A DNA stretch of 64,000 nucleotides from Peribacillus frigoritolerans (GTDB lineage Bacteria; Bacillota; Bacilli; Bacillales; DSM-1321), in the NCBI RefSeq assembly GCF_040250305.1, contig NZ_CP158190.1, positions 3,752,001 through 3,816,000 of the forward strand, in the 5' to 3' direction. The notes below the pieces were generated by a model. That model did no database searches. It was not told the origin of the DNA and saw only the letters and a program-made list of their open reading frames with translations. The position numbers were made by a program, and so were the translations under genes. Below are positions 25,523 to 37,740 of the stretch, piece after piece (the first letter of the stretch is position 1; every line of letters begins with the position of its first letter).

Positions 25523-25824
25523 ATCTAAAATCCACTCCCGATTCGATTCACATAAAGGTAATATTATCACTGAACGAAGATAATAATCAACTAGAAAAGT
25601 ACAATCGGCTTTGACACATTTTTGTAATTGGTACTGCCAGCCCCGATTTGCACATCTTTTTCTCTAAAATCCCATGATTCCCCACCAGCGATTGCAACAC
25701 TTCCTGACAATGATTTTACCCATTGTAAAAAAAGCCAAAGTCAAGATAACCTGACTTTGACTTTTTTACAATGGCAGGCAGAAACTAACTGCCCAATATT
25801 TCAGTGCCCCGATTGGGCCACTTT
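25523..25824. other. dnaK-dnaJ intergenic region
   Basis: 302 nt without a gene. It holds GCCCAAT/ATTGGGC (about 25794-25818) right after dnaK and the long dnaK terminator stem (25720-25774). The AT-rich stretch at 25550-25615 upstream of dnaJ could carry a separate promoter; I see no exact consensus. Confidence 0.5.
25720..25774 (-). terminator. Long-stem terminator between dnaK and dnaJ
   Basis: Arms of about 23 bases (ends CCATTG / CAATGG) pair with two mismatches around an 8-nt loop; the minus strand carries TTTTTTT inside the distal arm. Probably reduces dnaJ relative to dnaK. Confidence 0.8.
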
Positions 25825-27675
<1,851 letters not shown>

Positions 27676-27694
27676 TTATTTATATGTAAAAATC

Positions 27695-28285
27695 CTATTC
27701 GTTCACTTTTACCATTGCAGGTCGAATCACACGGTCTTTAAGAAGGTATCCTTTTTGGAATTCCTCGACGACGATGTTCGAACCGAAGTTTTCATCTTGA
27801 ACTTGCATGACCGCTTGATGCAAACGCGGATCGAACTCTTGGCCAACCGAACTGATCGGTTCGATGCCTTCTTTAGACAATGCATCAGTAATCGCTTTAT
27901 AGACCATTTCCATGCCGGATAGCAAGGATTTCGTCTGTTCATTTTCCGCTTCGATTTTTGTAGCTCTTTCAAAATTATCAAGAGCCTCCACTAAATCACT
28001 AGCAATGCTTTGAACTCTATATTTTTGAGCCGCCTCCATATCAAGCTTGGCACGGCGTCTTGAATTATCAAAATCGGCCTGCAGACGAAGATAACGGTTA
28101 TCCATTTCCTCGATTTTCGCCTCAAGTTCAGCAATCTTTTCATGAGCCAATTGAAGTTCATCTTTTTCAACCGGACCTTGGTTTTCTTCCGCTGGAATTT
28201 CTTCTTCAGCGAAAACTGCTTCTGCAGCACTTTCCTCGATTGTTTCATTTTCCAATGTTTGTTCTTCGTTTTTATTTTCTGTCAC
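27695..28285 (-). CDS. grpE: Nucleotide exchange factor GrpE
   Basis: 196-residue DnaK exchange factor. Acidic, low-complexity N-terminus (about 1-50), long coiled coil (about 50-110, [22 protein letters not shown]), and C-terminal beta domain with RLHQAVMQV and [13 protein letters not shown]. The gene lies 100 nt downstream of hrcA and immediately before dnaK. RBS GGGAGGTGA. Confidence 0.97.
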   Translation of the reverse strand: MTENKNEEQTLENETIEESAAEAVFAEEEIPAEENQGPVEKDELQLAHEKIAELEAKIEEMDNRYLRLQADFDNSRRRAKLDMEAAQKYRVQSIASDLVEALDNFERATKIEAENEQTKSLLSGMEMVYKAITDALSKEGIEPISSVGQEFDPRLHQAVMQVQDENFGSNIVVEEFQKGYLLKDRVIRPAMVKVNE

Positions 28286-28385
28286 AATCTCACCTCCCTA
28301 AAAGGGTTTATACAATTTATGCTAAAGTAATATGCCAGGCCGCGGAATATGCTCCCCCGCCACCTTAACAATATTACCTTTGCTA

Positions 28386-29414
28386 CTATTTTTGATACAG
28401 TTTTGTCATTAGGGCCGTTAAATCTTTCGAGAAAAACGAAAGCAAACTGATCACTCTCGAATATTCCATTCTCGTTGGACCCAATATAGCCAATGTGCCC
28501 ACTTGCTCCTGCCCGATTGAGTAGGTCGCCGTTATCAAACTGCAGTCATCGAGCACTGTATTTTGATTTTCACGGCCAATCTTGACGTGGATGCCCGATG
28601 GATTTTGAGTAATCAGCTCATAAAATCCCTGTTCCTGCTCAATCATCGATAAAAGCGTGCTTACTTTAGCAATATCATGAAACTCCGGCTGCCTCAGCAT
28701 ATTAGTTTTCCCGCCGAAAAATATTTTTTCGGGCTTTGTGTCCGTCAGGGTCTCCGCAAGGACCGAGACCATCGATCCATAGTTATGGATATGGCGGCTC
28801 AACAGAACTGCCACTTCCTTATAAATCTTATCCTTCAGATCAACTAACGGAACATCGACCAAACGGGAATTCAATATGTTCACCATCTTTTCAATTTCGT
28901 TTATATCAAAAGAAGGCGGTAAGGAAATCATTCGATTTTCCACATGACCTGTATCGGTAATGATGATGGCTATTGCCGTTTCAGGACTTAAAGGAATGAT
29001 CTGGATTTTTTTCAGCTTATGCTCATTCACTTTTGGCCCCAGTACAATCGCCGTATAATTCGTCAGTTCCGAAAGTATTTTCGCTGACTTCTGAACGATC
29101 TTTTCCAATTCATAAATTCGTTCTACGAAAACGGATTTTAATATCTTCACTTCATTCTTTTTCGGAGCTTGAGGAGAAAGTAAATGATCCACATAATATC
29201 TATACCCTTTTTCAGAAGGGATCCTACCGGAAGAGGTATGGGTTTTTTCTAAAAATCCCATTTCTTCAAGATCGGACATTTCGTTGCGAATTGTGGCAGA
29301 GCTGAACGTAATTTCATCTTTCTTCGACAAGCTTCGTGACCCGACTGGCTGGGCAGAATGGATGAAATCCTCGATTATCACTTGTAGAATCAATAATTGA
29401 CGATCAGTTAGCAT
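28386..29414 (-). CDS. hrcA: Heat-inducible transcription repressor HrcA
   Basis: 342-residue repressor that binds CIRCE and controls class I heat-shock genes. N-terminal winged helix ([36 protein letters not shown]) followed by a GAF-like dimerisation domain. First gene of the operon; a perfect CIRCE lies 15-42 nt before its ATG, giving autoregulation. RBS GAGGTGA 7 nt upstream. Confidence 0.97.
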   Translation of the reverse strand: MLTDRQLLILQVIIEDFIHSAQPVGSRSLSKKDEITFSSATIRNEMSDLEEMGFLEKTHTSSGRIPSEKGYRYYVDHLLSPQAPKKNEVKILKSVFVERIYELEKIVQKSAKILSELTNYTAIVLGPKVNEHKLKKIQIIPLSPETAIAIIITDTGHVENRMISLPPSFDINEIEKMVNILNSRLVDVPLVDLKDKIYKEVAVLLSRHIHNYGSMVSVLAETLTDTKPEKIFFGGKTNMLRQPEFHDIAKVSTLLSMIEQEQGFYELITQNPSGIHVKIGRENQNTVLDDCSLITATYSIGQEQVGTLAILGPTRMEYSRVISLLSFFSKDLTALMTKLYQK

Positions 29415-29429
29415 GTATGATCACCTCTG

Positions 29430-29456
29430 TTAGCACTCTGTCTCATCGAGTGCTAA
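29430..29456 (-). promoter_or_regulatory. CIRCE operator
   Basis: TTAGCACTC, nine bases, GAGTGCTAA: an exact match to the CIRCE inverted repeat bound by HrcA. It lies just after the sigma-A promoter at 29466-29494. Confidence 0.98.
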
Positions 29457-29465
29457 TATACTAAT

Positions 29466-29494
29466 AAATTATCAAATGAAGCTTATGATGTCAA
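29466..29494 (-). promoter_or_regulatory. Sigma-A promoter of hrcA-grpE-dnaK
   Basis: Minus-strand TTGACA (plus 29489-29494), 17 nt, TAATTT (plus 29466-29471) with TG as an extended -10. CIRCE follows at once, so repressor binding would block initiation. Confidence 0.82.
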
Positions 29495-29538
29495 CAATGA
29501 AAACCGCTAATTCACCGTTAAAATAACTTGAGTTTCCT

Positions 29539-30690
29539 TCAGTCGGAATCAATAACGCCCAAAAATGATTGGAACACTTCATTTCCAAGCAGTTTGCCCT
29601 GCTCAGTCAAGCGCACGAACCCGCCTTCCACCTTAAGCAGACCCTTTGCCGATCCTTCTTCGAGCGGTTTCCTGAAAATCTCCGTCATTTCAACAAAAAA
29701 TTTATTCTTGAAGATTTCCAATGATACACCTTCCGTTTTCCGGAGCCCCAAAAACATCTCCTCTTCCATCCGTTCATGAAGCGGTACTGGGTGTTCTTCC
29801 AATACTGGCAGCTCGTTCTCCAGCAATGGCGTAATATATTTCTTCACAGGACCATGATTGGCCACCCTTTTTCCTCCAGTATAGCCATGTGCACCGGCAC
29901 CAATCCCATAATACTCCACATTATCCCAATATGTCAGGTTGTGCCTGCTTTCAAACCCAGCTCGGGCAAAATTACTGATTTCATATTGATGCAGACCATG
30001 CTTCTCCATCTCTTCCATTAGCCTCTCATACATCGAAGCCTCGAGCTCCTGCGGCGGCAGGTTCAATTTACCCCTTCTCATCTGGTTATAAAAAACCGTC
30101 TTCGGCTCAACGATCAATGAGTAGCTGGAATAGTGCGGCAATTGAAGGGCAATCGCTTTATCCAGCGTATCCTTGAAATCTTCCATCGTTTGGCCTGGCA
30201 ATCCATATATCAAGTCGATGCTGATATTCGTAAAGCCAACCTCTTGAGCCAAATGAATCGTTTCATAAACTTCTATAGCCCGGTGAGTCCGGCCAATTCG
30301 TTTTAACAATTCATCATTGAAGCTTTGCACTCCAAAGCTAAGTCTATTGACTCCTGAATCATAAAGTATCTCGAGTTTTTTCCTCGAAAGATCCCCTGGA
30401 TTGGCTTCGAATGTATATTCAGCCTTTTTAGGATCAAAGGGCAGGGTTTCATTGATCGCTTCACATAAGAATGCAAGCTGCTTTTCATCCAGAGAGGTCG
30501 GTGTCCCTCCACCGACGAAAACCGTATCCAAACCGGCAGTCGGGTATTTGGAAAGCTGCATCTCCATTTCCCTTTTCATCATCTGTAAATATTCGTCCAC
30601 CGGCTGTCCCTGCAAAAATACTTTATTGAAATCACAATAGTGACAAATATGTTCACAAAATGGTATATGGAGGTAGGCGCTTTTGATCAT
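29539..30690 (-). CDS. hemW: HemW-type radical SAM heme chaperone
   Basis: 383 residues. Radical-SAM cluster motif CEHICHYCDF (CxxxCxxC) near the N-terminus, GGGTPTSL next, and a C-terminal HemN-like domain. Older annotations call such proteins oxygen-independent coproporphyrinogen oxidase, but the short HemW class lacks the HemN N-terminal extension and acts as a heme chaperone. I choose ATG 30690 (MIKSAYLHIPF); GTG 30699 is too near the ribosome site. It lies between lepA and hrcA. Confidence 0.92.
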   Translation of the reverse strand: MIKSAYLHIPFCEHICHYCDFNKVFLQGQPVDEYLQMMKREMEMQLSKYPTAGLDTVFVGGGTPTSLDEKQLAFLCEAINETLPFDPKKAEYTFEANPGDLSRKKLEILYDSGVNRLSFGVQSFNDELLKRIGRTHRAIEVYETIHLAQEVGFTNISIDLIYGLPGQTMEDFKDTLDKAIALQLPHYSSYSLIVEPKTVFYNQMRRGKLNLPPQELEASMYERLMEEMEKHGLHQYEISNFARAGFESRHNLTYWDNVEYYGIGAGAHGYTGGKRVANHGPVKKYITPLLENELPVLEEHPVPLHERMEEEMFLGLRKTEGVSLEIFKNKFFVEMTEIFRKPLEEGSAKGLLKVEGGFVRLTEQGKLLGNEVFQSFLGVIDSD

Positions 30691-30725
30691 TGTGTTCACA
30701 ACCTTTTAATCGAATGAGTCGATAG

Positions 30726-30759
30726 AAAAAGAGGCTAGATTTCCTCTACCCTCTTTTTT
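30726..30759 (-). terminator. Terminator after lepA
   Basis: Fourteen-base arms starting AAAAAGAGG with one mismatch, 5-nt loop, T-run on the minus strand. Confidence 0.85.
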
Positions 30760-30779
30760 CTATCTATCGTTTATTTTAT

Positions 30780-32615
30780 TTATTTCTTTGGTGTCGTATC
30801 ATCCATTTTCAAAACAGCCATGAAAGCTTCTTGCGGAACTTCAACGGAACCTACCTGTTTCATCCGCTTTTTACCTTCTTTCTGTTTTTCGAGCAACTTA
30901 CGTTTACGGGAAATATCGCCGCCGTAACATTTAGCCAATACGTTTTTGCGCATTGCACTAATTGAAGAACGGGCGATGATTTTTTGCCCGATTGCTGCTT
31001 GGATCGGCACTTCAAATTGTTGTCTTGGAATCAATTTCTTCAATTTTTCAACGATGACTTTACCGCGTTCATAAGCAAAGTCCTTATGAACGATGAAACT
31101 TAAAGCATCGACAGTTTCAGCATTCAGCAAGATATCCATTTTCACAAGCTTGGACGGTTTATAGCCGATCAGCTCATAATCGAATGAAGCATAGCCTCTT
31201 GTATTGGATTTCAATTGATCGAAGAAATCATACACGATTTCCGATAATGGTATTTCGTAATGAATACTTACACGGGTCTCATCGATATATGCCATATCAA
31301 TGAAGTTACCGCGTTTATTTTGACAGATTTCCATGATCGCCCCGACAAACTCCGTCGGTGCCATCATCGTTGCTTTGACATATGGCTCCTCGACCCGTTC
31401 GATTTTTTGAGCATCAGGCATATTAGACGGGTTATCCACTTTCAGGACCGTTCCGTCCGTTTGGACCACATCATAAATAACACTCGGTGCAGTGGTGATC
31501 AGATCGATTTTGAATTCACGTTCAATCCGTTCCTGGATAATTTCCATATGAAGGAGTCCAAGGAATCCGCAACGGAAACCGAAGCCCAATGCTTGCGATG
31601 ATTCCGCCTCGAACTGCAGCGCTGAATCGTTCAATTCCAATTTCTCCAACGCATCCCGTAAATCATTGAATTTCGATGCGTCAATTGGGTATAGACCGCA
31701 ATATACCATCGGATTCATCTTCCGGTAACCCGGCAATGGTTCTGTCGCACTATTCACGGCACTGGTAATCGTATCACCAACAGTCGTATCACCAACGTTT
31801 TTAATGGATGCCGTAAGGAAACCTACATCACCTACGTTCAGTTCATCCAACAGCTGGGTTTTAGGGTTGAAGACACCCAATTCGGTAACATCGAATTCCT
31901 TGCCAGTGGACATCATTTTGATTTTGTCGCCCACTTTAATGGAACCCTCAACAACACGGATATAGGCAACTACACCGCGGTACGCATCAAACAGTGAATC
32001 GAAAATAAGAGCCTTGAAAGGAGCATCTGGATCACCTTGTGGAGCTGGAACCAATTCAACGACCTGTTCCAGAATCTCCTCGATTCCGATTCCCGCTTTA
32101 GCCGAAGCCAAGACTGCATCGGAAGCATCCAACCCGATCACTTCCTCGATCTCTCCACGCACCCGTTCCGGATCTGCACTCGGCAAATCGATTTTATTGA
32201 TGACCGGAATGATTTCCAGGTTGTTGTCCAATGCTAAATAAACGTTTGCAAGCGTTTGGGCCTCAATACCCTGTGCCGCATCGACAACAAGGACAGCTCC
32301 TTCACAAGCTGCAAGGCTTCGTGACACTTCATACGTAAAATCGACATGTCCCGGTGTATCAATAAGATGGAAGATATATTCTTCTCCATCTTTCGCATTA
32401 TATTTCAATTGAATCGCATTCAATTTAATCGTAATTCCACGCTCACGCTCTAAATCCATGGAATCCAACAACTGACTCTTCATTTCACGCTGAGTCATGG
32501 CGTTCGTTTTTTCAATGATCCGATCCGCCAATGTAGATTTACCATGATCAATATGAGCGATGATGGAAAAGTTACGAATTTTTGATTGTCTTTTTAATTT
32601 TTCTTCTCTATTCAT
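30780..32615 (-). CDS. lepA: Elongation factor 4 (LepA)
   Basis: 611-residue ribosome-associated GTPase. G1 [10 protein letters not shown]3 DTPGHVDF and G4 NKIDLP are present, then EF-G-like domains II, III and V and the LepA-specific C-terminal domain ending in [17 protein letters not shown]. The upstream frame adds 35 codons, but [19 protein letters not shown] after GGGAGTGA is the conserved start. Confidence 0.97.
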   Translation of the reverse strand: MNREEKLKRQSKIRNFSIIAHIDHGKSTLADRIIEKTNAMTQREMKSQLLDSMDLERERGITIKLNAIQLKYNAKDGEEYIFHLIDTPGHVDFTYEVSRSLAACEGAVLVVDAAQGIEAQTLANVYLALDNNLEIIPVINKIDLPSADPERVRGEIEEVIGLDASDAVLASAKAGIGIEEILEQVVELVPAPQGDPDAPFKALIFDSLFDAYRGVVAYIRVVEGSIKVGDKIKMMSTGKEFDVTELGVFNPKTQLLDELNVGDVGFLTASIKNVGDTTVGDTITSAVNSATEPLPGYRKMNPMVYCGLYPIDASKFNDLRDALEKLELNDSALQFEAESSQALGFGFRCGFLGLLHMEIIQERIEREFKIDLITTAPSVIYDVVQTDGTVLKVDNPSNMPDAQKIERVEEPYVKATMMAPTEFVGAIMEICQNKRGNFIDMAYIDETRVSIHYEIPLSEIVYDFFDQLKSNTRGYASFDYELIGYKPSKLVKMDILLNAETVDALSFIVHKDFAYERGKVIVEKLKKLIPRQQFEVPIQAAIGQKIIARSSISAMRKNVLAKCYGGDISRKRKLLEKQKEGKKRMKQVGSVEVPQEAFMAVLKMDDTTPKK

Positions 32616-32725
32616 GACGTTCACTCCCACTTGTCGACACAATACACTATTTTTTATTATATCAATAGAAAATGCAAGATTCAACAGAATAGTTACAAAA
32701 GAAGCATCATTACAGGGCAACGGAT

Positions 32726-32763
32726 AAAAAAAGGCTGCATTCCGGATTCGGATGCAGCCTTTT
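32726..32763 (-). terminator. Terminator after yqxA
   Basis: GGCTGCAT / ATGCAGCC arms with flanking A/T pairs, then seven T on the minus strand; 29 nt after the yqxA stop. Confidence 0.88.
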
Positions 32764-32791
32764 GGCAGGGCACACTCAACTTATTTCATAC

Positions 32792-33115
32792 CTAAATCAT
32801 ATCAATAAGTGCTTGAAAGGCACCTGATATGGTCTCTCCAAGCGTTTTGCCGATCGATGAGAAAAAGTTGAAGGCCTTCATTTCTTCAAGCTTTTCTTTT
32901 TTCGTCTCCAAATCATGACTCGTTACTTTTTCGCCAAGGATATCCGCTTCCATCTCGCCTTGGTCCGATTGGTTAATAATGAATGCACTATTCAAAGAGG
33001 GATCTTCATACCCCTTCATTTTTTTCATCCCGTCGTTCGCTTGCTGCATCCCGATTAGAACACCTAAAAATAATACGAGCACAATCCCTGTACATTTCAA
33101 CCAAAATCGAACCAT
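32792..33115 (-). CDS. yqxA: YqxA-family small membrane protein
   Basis: 107 residues. One N-terminal helix (about 5-23), then a charged external part and a second amphipathic or hydrophobic C-terminal segment (ISGAFQALIDMI). It lies directly downstream of spoIIP, as in B. subtilis, and is probably cotranscribed in the mother cell. Function unknown. RBS AAAGGAG. Confidence 0.88.
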   Translation of the reverse strand: MVRFWLKCTGIVLVLFLGVLIGMQQANDGMKKMKGYEDPSLNSAFIINQSDQGEMEADILGEKVTSHDLETKKEKLEEMKAFNFFSSIGKTLGETISGAFQALIDMI

Positions 33116-33136
33116 GATAAGAGAACTCCTTTCAAA

Positions 33137-34336
33137 TTACTGCGCTTCCGAATCCCCGGTCGGGTTATCCACTGCTTTGGCATCCCAGTAAAATTCACTG
33201 AAAACCTCGGTAAAGGCATCAACGGTCAAGTACATTTCCTCGAAAGTATTATCAACACCGCCAATTTCCAAGAGCATGGCATTGCCTGACAAATCCTGAT
33301 TGTATACTCCATTATGTCCCGCTCCGCCTTGTTTCATAACCCCTCGTGAAATGCCAGGGTATTTTTTCTCCAAAGCTTTATGAAGCTTATTGGCAAGCGC
33401 TGCATTTTTTTCGAAGTTCGGGTTATTGCCCCCAACCACGAAGGCAATCTTGGCATAATCTTTACCTTTAATGTTAATGGTCGTATGTTTTTTTCGTTTA
33501 GAATCACGATGGATATCAATGATATATTCTAAATCTTTGTTATTGGCCAATGCCGTCTGGACGGATTTTCGTGATTCTTGATAGGATTTGGCATAATTCA
33601 ATCCTTTATTATTCAGATTCCCCATGATATCCGTTTTATCGAGCGAGGAGCCAATCCCCTTATCAGCCATATCTTCAACCATCCGTTCCCCGAGTTTCGT
33701 AATATTGATTTTCGAATGATAGGCTAGATCCGGGTTGGTCACTCCTTTTAAATATGGAAGATATGACTCCCGGTTATGGCTATGGTATATCTCGACCACT
33801 TTCCGTCCATTCGTCGTTTGTTTCGGCTGATCGGCGACTCCTTTTTCCGGTTCTTCAATCTCATCCAGGTTTTGCAGGGACGCATCCCTTTCTTCATTCA
33901 GGACGTCCACTGGCGGCGAGGATTCGTATGGCATATTCGTATAATTCGTTCCTTCCCCGGCAACGAGGATCTCATTATCAAAAATCGAAAAGCCAGGAAG
34001 TTCCCTGCCAAGTAAGCTTCGCGGGTCCTCCAGCGAAATGTTGGTCGAAGCTTTTATCAATTGATTCGTGATCATCGATTCCTGCTTACCTTCCGGCAGG
34101 GCATTAAAAAGATAATGATTTTCGTTGGCCAGCATCGAGAACAGCATTTTTCCCGAGAATTGGTTGGCTACAGTATGTACGGAATTAGAAGATATCCGAT
34201 ACTCCGGTCTTAGGGAAGTCATGACCCCACTGACTGAAAAAACAAAAAGAAGCAAGGCGAGAATACCTAGAAAAGTTTTTATTATTGTTGATCCGTGAAC
34301 GGCTGTTATGATTCCTGGGGAATTTCTTCTTTTCAT
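33137..34336 (-). CDS. spoIIP: Stage II sporulation protein P
   Basis: 399-residue peptidoglycan hydrolase (amidase and endopeptidase) of the SpoIIDMP engulfment complex. N-terminal membrane anchor (about 20-40). The C-terminal SpoIIP domain has the metal-site segments EIYHSHNRESYLPYLKG and YIIDIHRDSKRK. It acts in the mother cell membrane with SpoIID and SpoIIM. gpr lies 86 nt upstream, the standard Bacillus order. RBS GAGGGTGG. Confidence 0.95.
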   Translation of the reverse strand: MKRRNSPGIITAVHGSTIIKTFLGILALLLFVFSVSGVMTSLRPEYRISSNSVHTVANQFSGKMLFSMLANENHYLFNALPEGKQESMITNQLIKASTNISLEDPRSLLGRELPGFSIFDNEILVAGEGTNYTNMPYESSPPVDVLNEERDASLQNLDEIEEPEKGVADQPKQTTNGRKVVEIYHSHNRESYLPYLKGVTNPDLAYHSKINITKLGERMVEDMADKGIGSSLDKTDIMGNLNNKGLNYAKSYQESRKSVQTALANNKDLEYIIDIHRDSKRKKHTTINIKGKDYAKIAFVVGGNNPNFEKNAALANKLHKALEKKYPGISRGVMKQGGAGHNGVYNQDLSGNAMLLEIGGVDNTFEEMYLTVDAFTEVFSEFYWDAKAVDNPTGDSEAQ

Positions 34337-34422
34337 CCTTCCACCCTCTCTATAGCTTGTCTATTAATACCTATGACTTTGCTAGAAAGGGTAGAACACC
34401 ATTTTTGGGCACTAAAAATGAT

Positions 34423-35541
34423 TTAACGGGTGTAATAGCCGGTATTATCTTGATTTATTGAATGATGCAAGGCTGCATTTAACCCATTGGCTATTAAATT
34501 GGCCATATCCTCAATGAAAACATCGACTTCTTTCGGTGTAACCATTAAATTTTGACCAAGCGGTGACAGTACCTCATAAATCAATTTCCGTTTCTCTTCA
34601 TCAGGGAGGACACCTATCATTCCCAAGAAGGTTTGGCGCTCCTTTTCACCTGGCATATCCTCTTCGGTCAGCTTTGTGCGCTTTCCAAAACTGAATCCAG
34701 CGGGCGCCAACGAACGTGATGGTCTGTCCCCTTCATTCAGTTCCTTGCCAAAGTGCTTCAAGATATAATCTATCGTATCGCTGGCAATTGATACGGCATC
34801 CACGACGGTAGGTATACCAATCGCTATAACAGGAACTCCCAGTGTAGACTGGCTCAATTCTTTTCGTTTATTCCCAACACCAGACCCAGGATGGATGCCT
34901 GTATCCGTTATTTGAATCGTCGAATTCACTCGTTCGATCGAACGGGCAGCCAATGCGTCAACGACGATCAGGAAATCCGGCTTACTTTTTTCGATGACTC
35001 CTTTTATGATGTCACTCGTCTCGATTCCCGTAATCCCCATCACCCCGGGGGAAATCGCACTGACCGGCCGATAGCCTTCCTTGACGGACTCCGGCTGCAA
35101 TTCGAACAAATGTCTTGTGACCACAAGGTTCTCAACGACTGCAGGTCCAAGAGCATCGGGAGTAACATTCCAATTACCAAGACCGACAACCAAACAACTG
35201 CTTTCTTTGGTGATTTTATTCCGTTTCAAAAAGGAAGCCAGTTCGTTGGCGAACACCTTTTCCACCCGTTGCTGCGTATCCGTATCCTGCTGGCGGATCC
35301 CCTGCACTTCGATGGTCAAATAGCTGCCCTGCTTCTTCCCGATTTCTTTTTCACCCTCAGCCGTGACCTCGACTAAGGATACCTTCAGATCATCCACTTC
35401 TTTTTCCTTAATAATGACCCCTTCGATACGGGATACATCCACTTCCTCTACAACACCTTTATGTTCAAGGGCAATTTCCTTTGCTTCAATCGCCAAATCT
35501 GTACGAATTCCGTATTCACTAAGGTCCAAATTATTTTCCAT
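34423..35541 (-). CDS. gpr: Spore germination protease GPR
   Basis: 372-residue aspartic-type protease that cleaves small acid-soluble proteins during germination. It is made as a zymogen; the N-terminal propeptide here ends near [11 protein letters not shown]. Conserved DALAARS and [10 protein letters not shown] segments are present. Forespore expression (sigma-F/G) is expected from the family; I could not place a convincing promoter. RBS AGGAGG. Confidence 0.95.
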   Translation of the reverse strand: MENNLDLSEYGIRTDLAIEAKEIALEHKGVVEEVDVSRIEGVIIKEKEVDDLKVSLVEVTAEGEKEIGKKQGSYLTIEVQGIRQQDTDTQQRVEKVFANELASFLKRNKITKESSCLVVGLGNWNVTPDALGPAVVENLVVTRHLFELQPESVKEGYRPVSAISPGVMGITGIETSDIIKGVIEKSKPDFLIVVDALAARSIERVNSTIQITDTGIHPGSGVGNKRKELSQSTLGVPVIAIGIPTVVDAVSIASDTIDYILKHFGKELNEGDRPSRSLAPAGFSFGKRTKLTEEDMPGEKERQTFLGMIGVLPDEEKRKLIYEVLSPLGQNLMVTPKEVDVFIEDMANLIANGLNAALHHSINQDNTGYYTR

Positions 35542-35640
35542 AACGGCCTCCTGATGTTTGAATTGAATCTAATCTAGTATTTTCAATAGTCTCTCTTAAA
35601 CATTCTGTCGTTTTTGCTTTTTTATTATTCATTTTTTTGG

Positions 35641-35806
35641 TACAATGAGTGATGACGAGATGAATTTATTCCCGAAATTATAATTACTTTTCGATTCTCA
35701 ATCTGAAGTATTGCATATTTATGGGCAGTCTGATAGAATATCACTTGTGCTATTTGATATGGATTTGAAAAGTCGAGTTCATATAATCTCGATTTCTTTG
35801 TAGGAG
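35641..35806 (+). promoter_or_regulatory. rpsT promoter and long leader
   Basis: TGGTACAAT (TACAAT 35641-35646) is an extended -10 with no clear -35. The leader of about 165 nt has a TCGAG/CTCGA stem (35773/35788) just before the ribosome site AGGAGGTGA. A leader this long before a ribosomal protein gene suggests regulation, which I cannot prove. Confidence 0.45.
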
Positions 35807-35815
35807 GTGAACGGA

Positions 35816-36082
35816 ATGCCAAACATTAAATCTGCTATTAAACGTGTAAAAATCAACGACAAAAAACGCGTTCATAACATTACTGTTAGATCAACTATGC
35901 GTACTACAGTGAAAAACGCTGAAGTTGCATTAGCTGGTGAAAACGTTGAAGCTGCTAAAGAAGCTCTTTTAACAGCTGCTGTGAAATTAGACAAAGCTGC
36001 ATCTAAAGGATTAATCCATAAAAATGCGGCAGCCCGTAAAAAATCTCGTTTAGCGAAAAGACTTAACGCTCTTAACGCATAA
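35816..36082 (+). CDS. rpsT: 30S ribosomal protein S20
   Basis: 88-residue bS20, MPNIKSAIKRVKINDKKR at the start and Ala/Lys-rich helices throughout. An ATG three codons upstream overlaps the GGAGGTGA site, so ATG 35816 is used. Divergent from gpr, convergent with holA. Confidence 0.97.
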   Translation: MPNIKSAIKRVKINDKKRVHNITVRSTMRTTVKNAEVALAGENVEAAKEALLTAAVKLDKAASKGLIHKNAAARKKSRLAKRLNALNA

Positions 36083-36094
36083 TGACAAAAAATT

Positions 36095-36121
36095 AAACGA
36101 TCCAACCGGATCGTTTTTTTT
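36095..36121 (+). terminator. rpsT terminator
   Basis: AAACGATCC / GGATCGTTT arms, 4-nt loop, eight T. Confidence 0.9.
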
Positions 36122-36137
36122 GTGCCGTTTTTTGCAT

Positions 36138-36171
36138 AAAAAAGGCAGCAGGATATCTGCCGCCTTTTTTT
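36138..36171 (-). terminator. holA terminator
   Basis: Minus-strand AAAAAAAGGCGGCAG stem followed by TTTTTT, adjacent to the holA stop; convergent with the rpsT terminator. Confidence 0.85.
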
Positions 36172-36172
36172 A

Positions 36173-37186
36173 TCATCTAATTTTTAAAAGCAGCAGCTCA
36201 AGCGTGATTGCCTTATCGGCTTGGCCCGTCTTCATTTTATAATCCGCTTCCGCTAAGTCGTTGATGATGCTCAATAGCTCGCGTTCCTGGAATTTCCCCG
36301 TCTTTTCAAGTGCCAGCTTTACCCTGTATGGGTGCACCTTCAGTTGACCTGCAATTTTTTGCTGGCTATAGCCCTGACGGGAAAGCTCCTTCACTTGATA
36401 CATGAGCCTGACCTGACCCGCCATGACACTCAAGATTTTGATCGGCTCTTCATTCTGCCTGAGAAGATCGTGCAGTATCGTCATCGCACTCTCCATTTTT
36501 CGCTGTAACACATGATCAACAAGCGTGAAGATATTCTGTTCAAGGGATTTAGCAACCAGCTTTTCCACTACCTCGACCGTAATGTGTTTATCAGCTTCTA
36601 CATAAAGCACCATTTTATCCAGTTCATTCGTAAGCATCATCAGATTCGTTCCTGCAAGTTCAAGTAAAAGCTCTGTAGCCTGCTCATCTATTTGGACTGA
36701 AGAAGCTTCGACCCTCTCCTTCACCCACCCTTTTAACTCATGATCACCAAGCTTTTTCGCTTCAACGAGAACCGCCTTACGCTTAAGTTCCTTGGTGATT
36801 TTTTTCCGTTCATCCAGTTTCTCATAAGGTGCGGTCAATACGACAATTGAATAAGGAACCGGGTCAGCCAAATACGCTTCGAGTCTTTTCACATTATGTT
36901 CAACTCTTGATTTCGTTTTTTCAGCTGTCAAAAAAAATGGGTTTTGCATGAAAACAAGGCGCCTTTCCCCGATAAACGGGAGGGTTTCGACATCTTCAAG
37001 TGCAGTTTCAACAGGCGTCTCTTCTAAATCAAATTGAGAAAAGTTAAAATCCATCTCATCCTCGTGAAGGACATTCTCGATCAATAGCTGCTTCGTTTCA
37101 TTAATTAGATAGGCTTCCGACCCATATAACAAGTATACCGGCGCAAATTGCCCTTTTTTTATACTTTTCCAAACATCTAATACCAA
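36173..37186 (-). CDS. holA: DNA polymerase III subunit delta (YqeN)
   Basis: 337-residue clamp-loader delta subunit. It begins MVLDVWKSIKKGQFAPVYLLYG, followed by AAA+-like domains I-II (LPFIGERRLVFMQNPFF) and the C-terminal collar helices (VMAGQVRLMYQVKELSRQG). The start is TTG 37186, 7-8 nt after AGAGGCGG; the longer frame has no ribosome site. Opens the sliding clamp within the replisome. Confidence 0.92.
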   Translation of the reverse strand: MVLDVWKSIKKGQFAPVYLLYGSEAYLINETKQLLIENVLHEDEMDFNFSQFDLEETPVETALEDVETLPFIGERRLVFMQNPFFLTAEKTKSRVEHNVKRLEAYLADPVPYSIVVLTAPYEKLDERKKITKELKRKAVLVEAKKLGDHELKGWVKERVEASSVQIDEQATELLLELAGTNLMMLTNELDKMVLYVEADKHITVEVVEKLVAKSLEQNIFTLVDHVLQRKMESAMTILHDLLRQNEEPIKILSVMAGQVRLMYQVKELSRQGYSQQKIAGQLKVHPYRVKLALEKTGKFQERELLSIINDLAEADYKMKTGQADKAITLELLLLKIR

Positions 37187-37529
37187 TAGAATCCGCCTCT
37201 TTACTATGTATTCTTCTCTAATGGTATAGGTGGATGGACCATTTGACAAGCTATAAAGGGAACTAGCCCTTTAAAAGGGCTAATTCCGGATCTATATGAA
37301 CACTTTCAAGAAAGGCCCGGGTAATCTCCCTTGAAAGCGGGTAGAGTATTCATGTAGAACAAAAATCGAGCTTTTCTTTTTCGCTTGCTTTGTTTGTACT
37401 GTTATTTTGACCTCAAAATCCCAAACTATTTGTGACAACTCTTGTCAGTAAAGGAAATGAAGGAATGAAGCCTGTAGATTTTTTTTTGGTAATGTTTTAT
37501 ACTATTAGCAGAAATAGGAGGGGTAAACA
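37187..37529. other. holA-yqzM intergenic region
   Basis: 343 nt without a gene. Contains a near-perfect AGCCCTTT/AAAGGGCT hairpin (37265-37281), other short GGGC/GCCC pairs to about 37340, and TATACT (37498-37503), a likely -10 for yqzM with a weak -35. Confidence 0.5.
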
Positions 37530-37664
37530 ATGAACGAATTCGAAAAGAATGTTCAATCAAAGACAGATGACGTCGCTGATTCCGCTATAGGATTCATCGG
37601 TTCTTTTGTATTTTTCGCTGCCATGTTCACCATAGCTGTCGTCATTAAAGCTGTCGGATCCTGA
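37530..37664 (+). CDS. yqzM: YqzM-family small membrane protein, 44 aa
   Basis: Reads MNEFEKNVQSKTDDVADS, then one membrane helix (about 20-42). Length and N-terminus match YqzM, which lies between yqeN and comEC in B. subtilis. AGGAGGGG lies 7 nt upstream of ATG. Function unknown. Confidence 0.9.
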   Translation: MNEFEKNVQSKTDDVADSAIGFIGSFVFFAAMFTIAVVIKAVGS

Positions 37665-37740
37665 TTTCATTTACTACATGCACTTATTTTTCCTGATGGA
37701 GGCTGCCGCTGCAGTCTCTTTCTTTTTGATTTTCTACATA

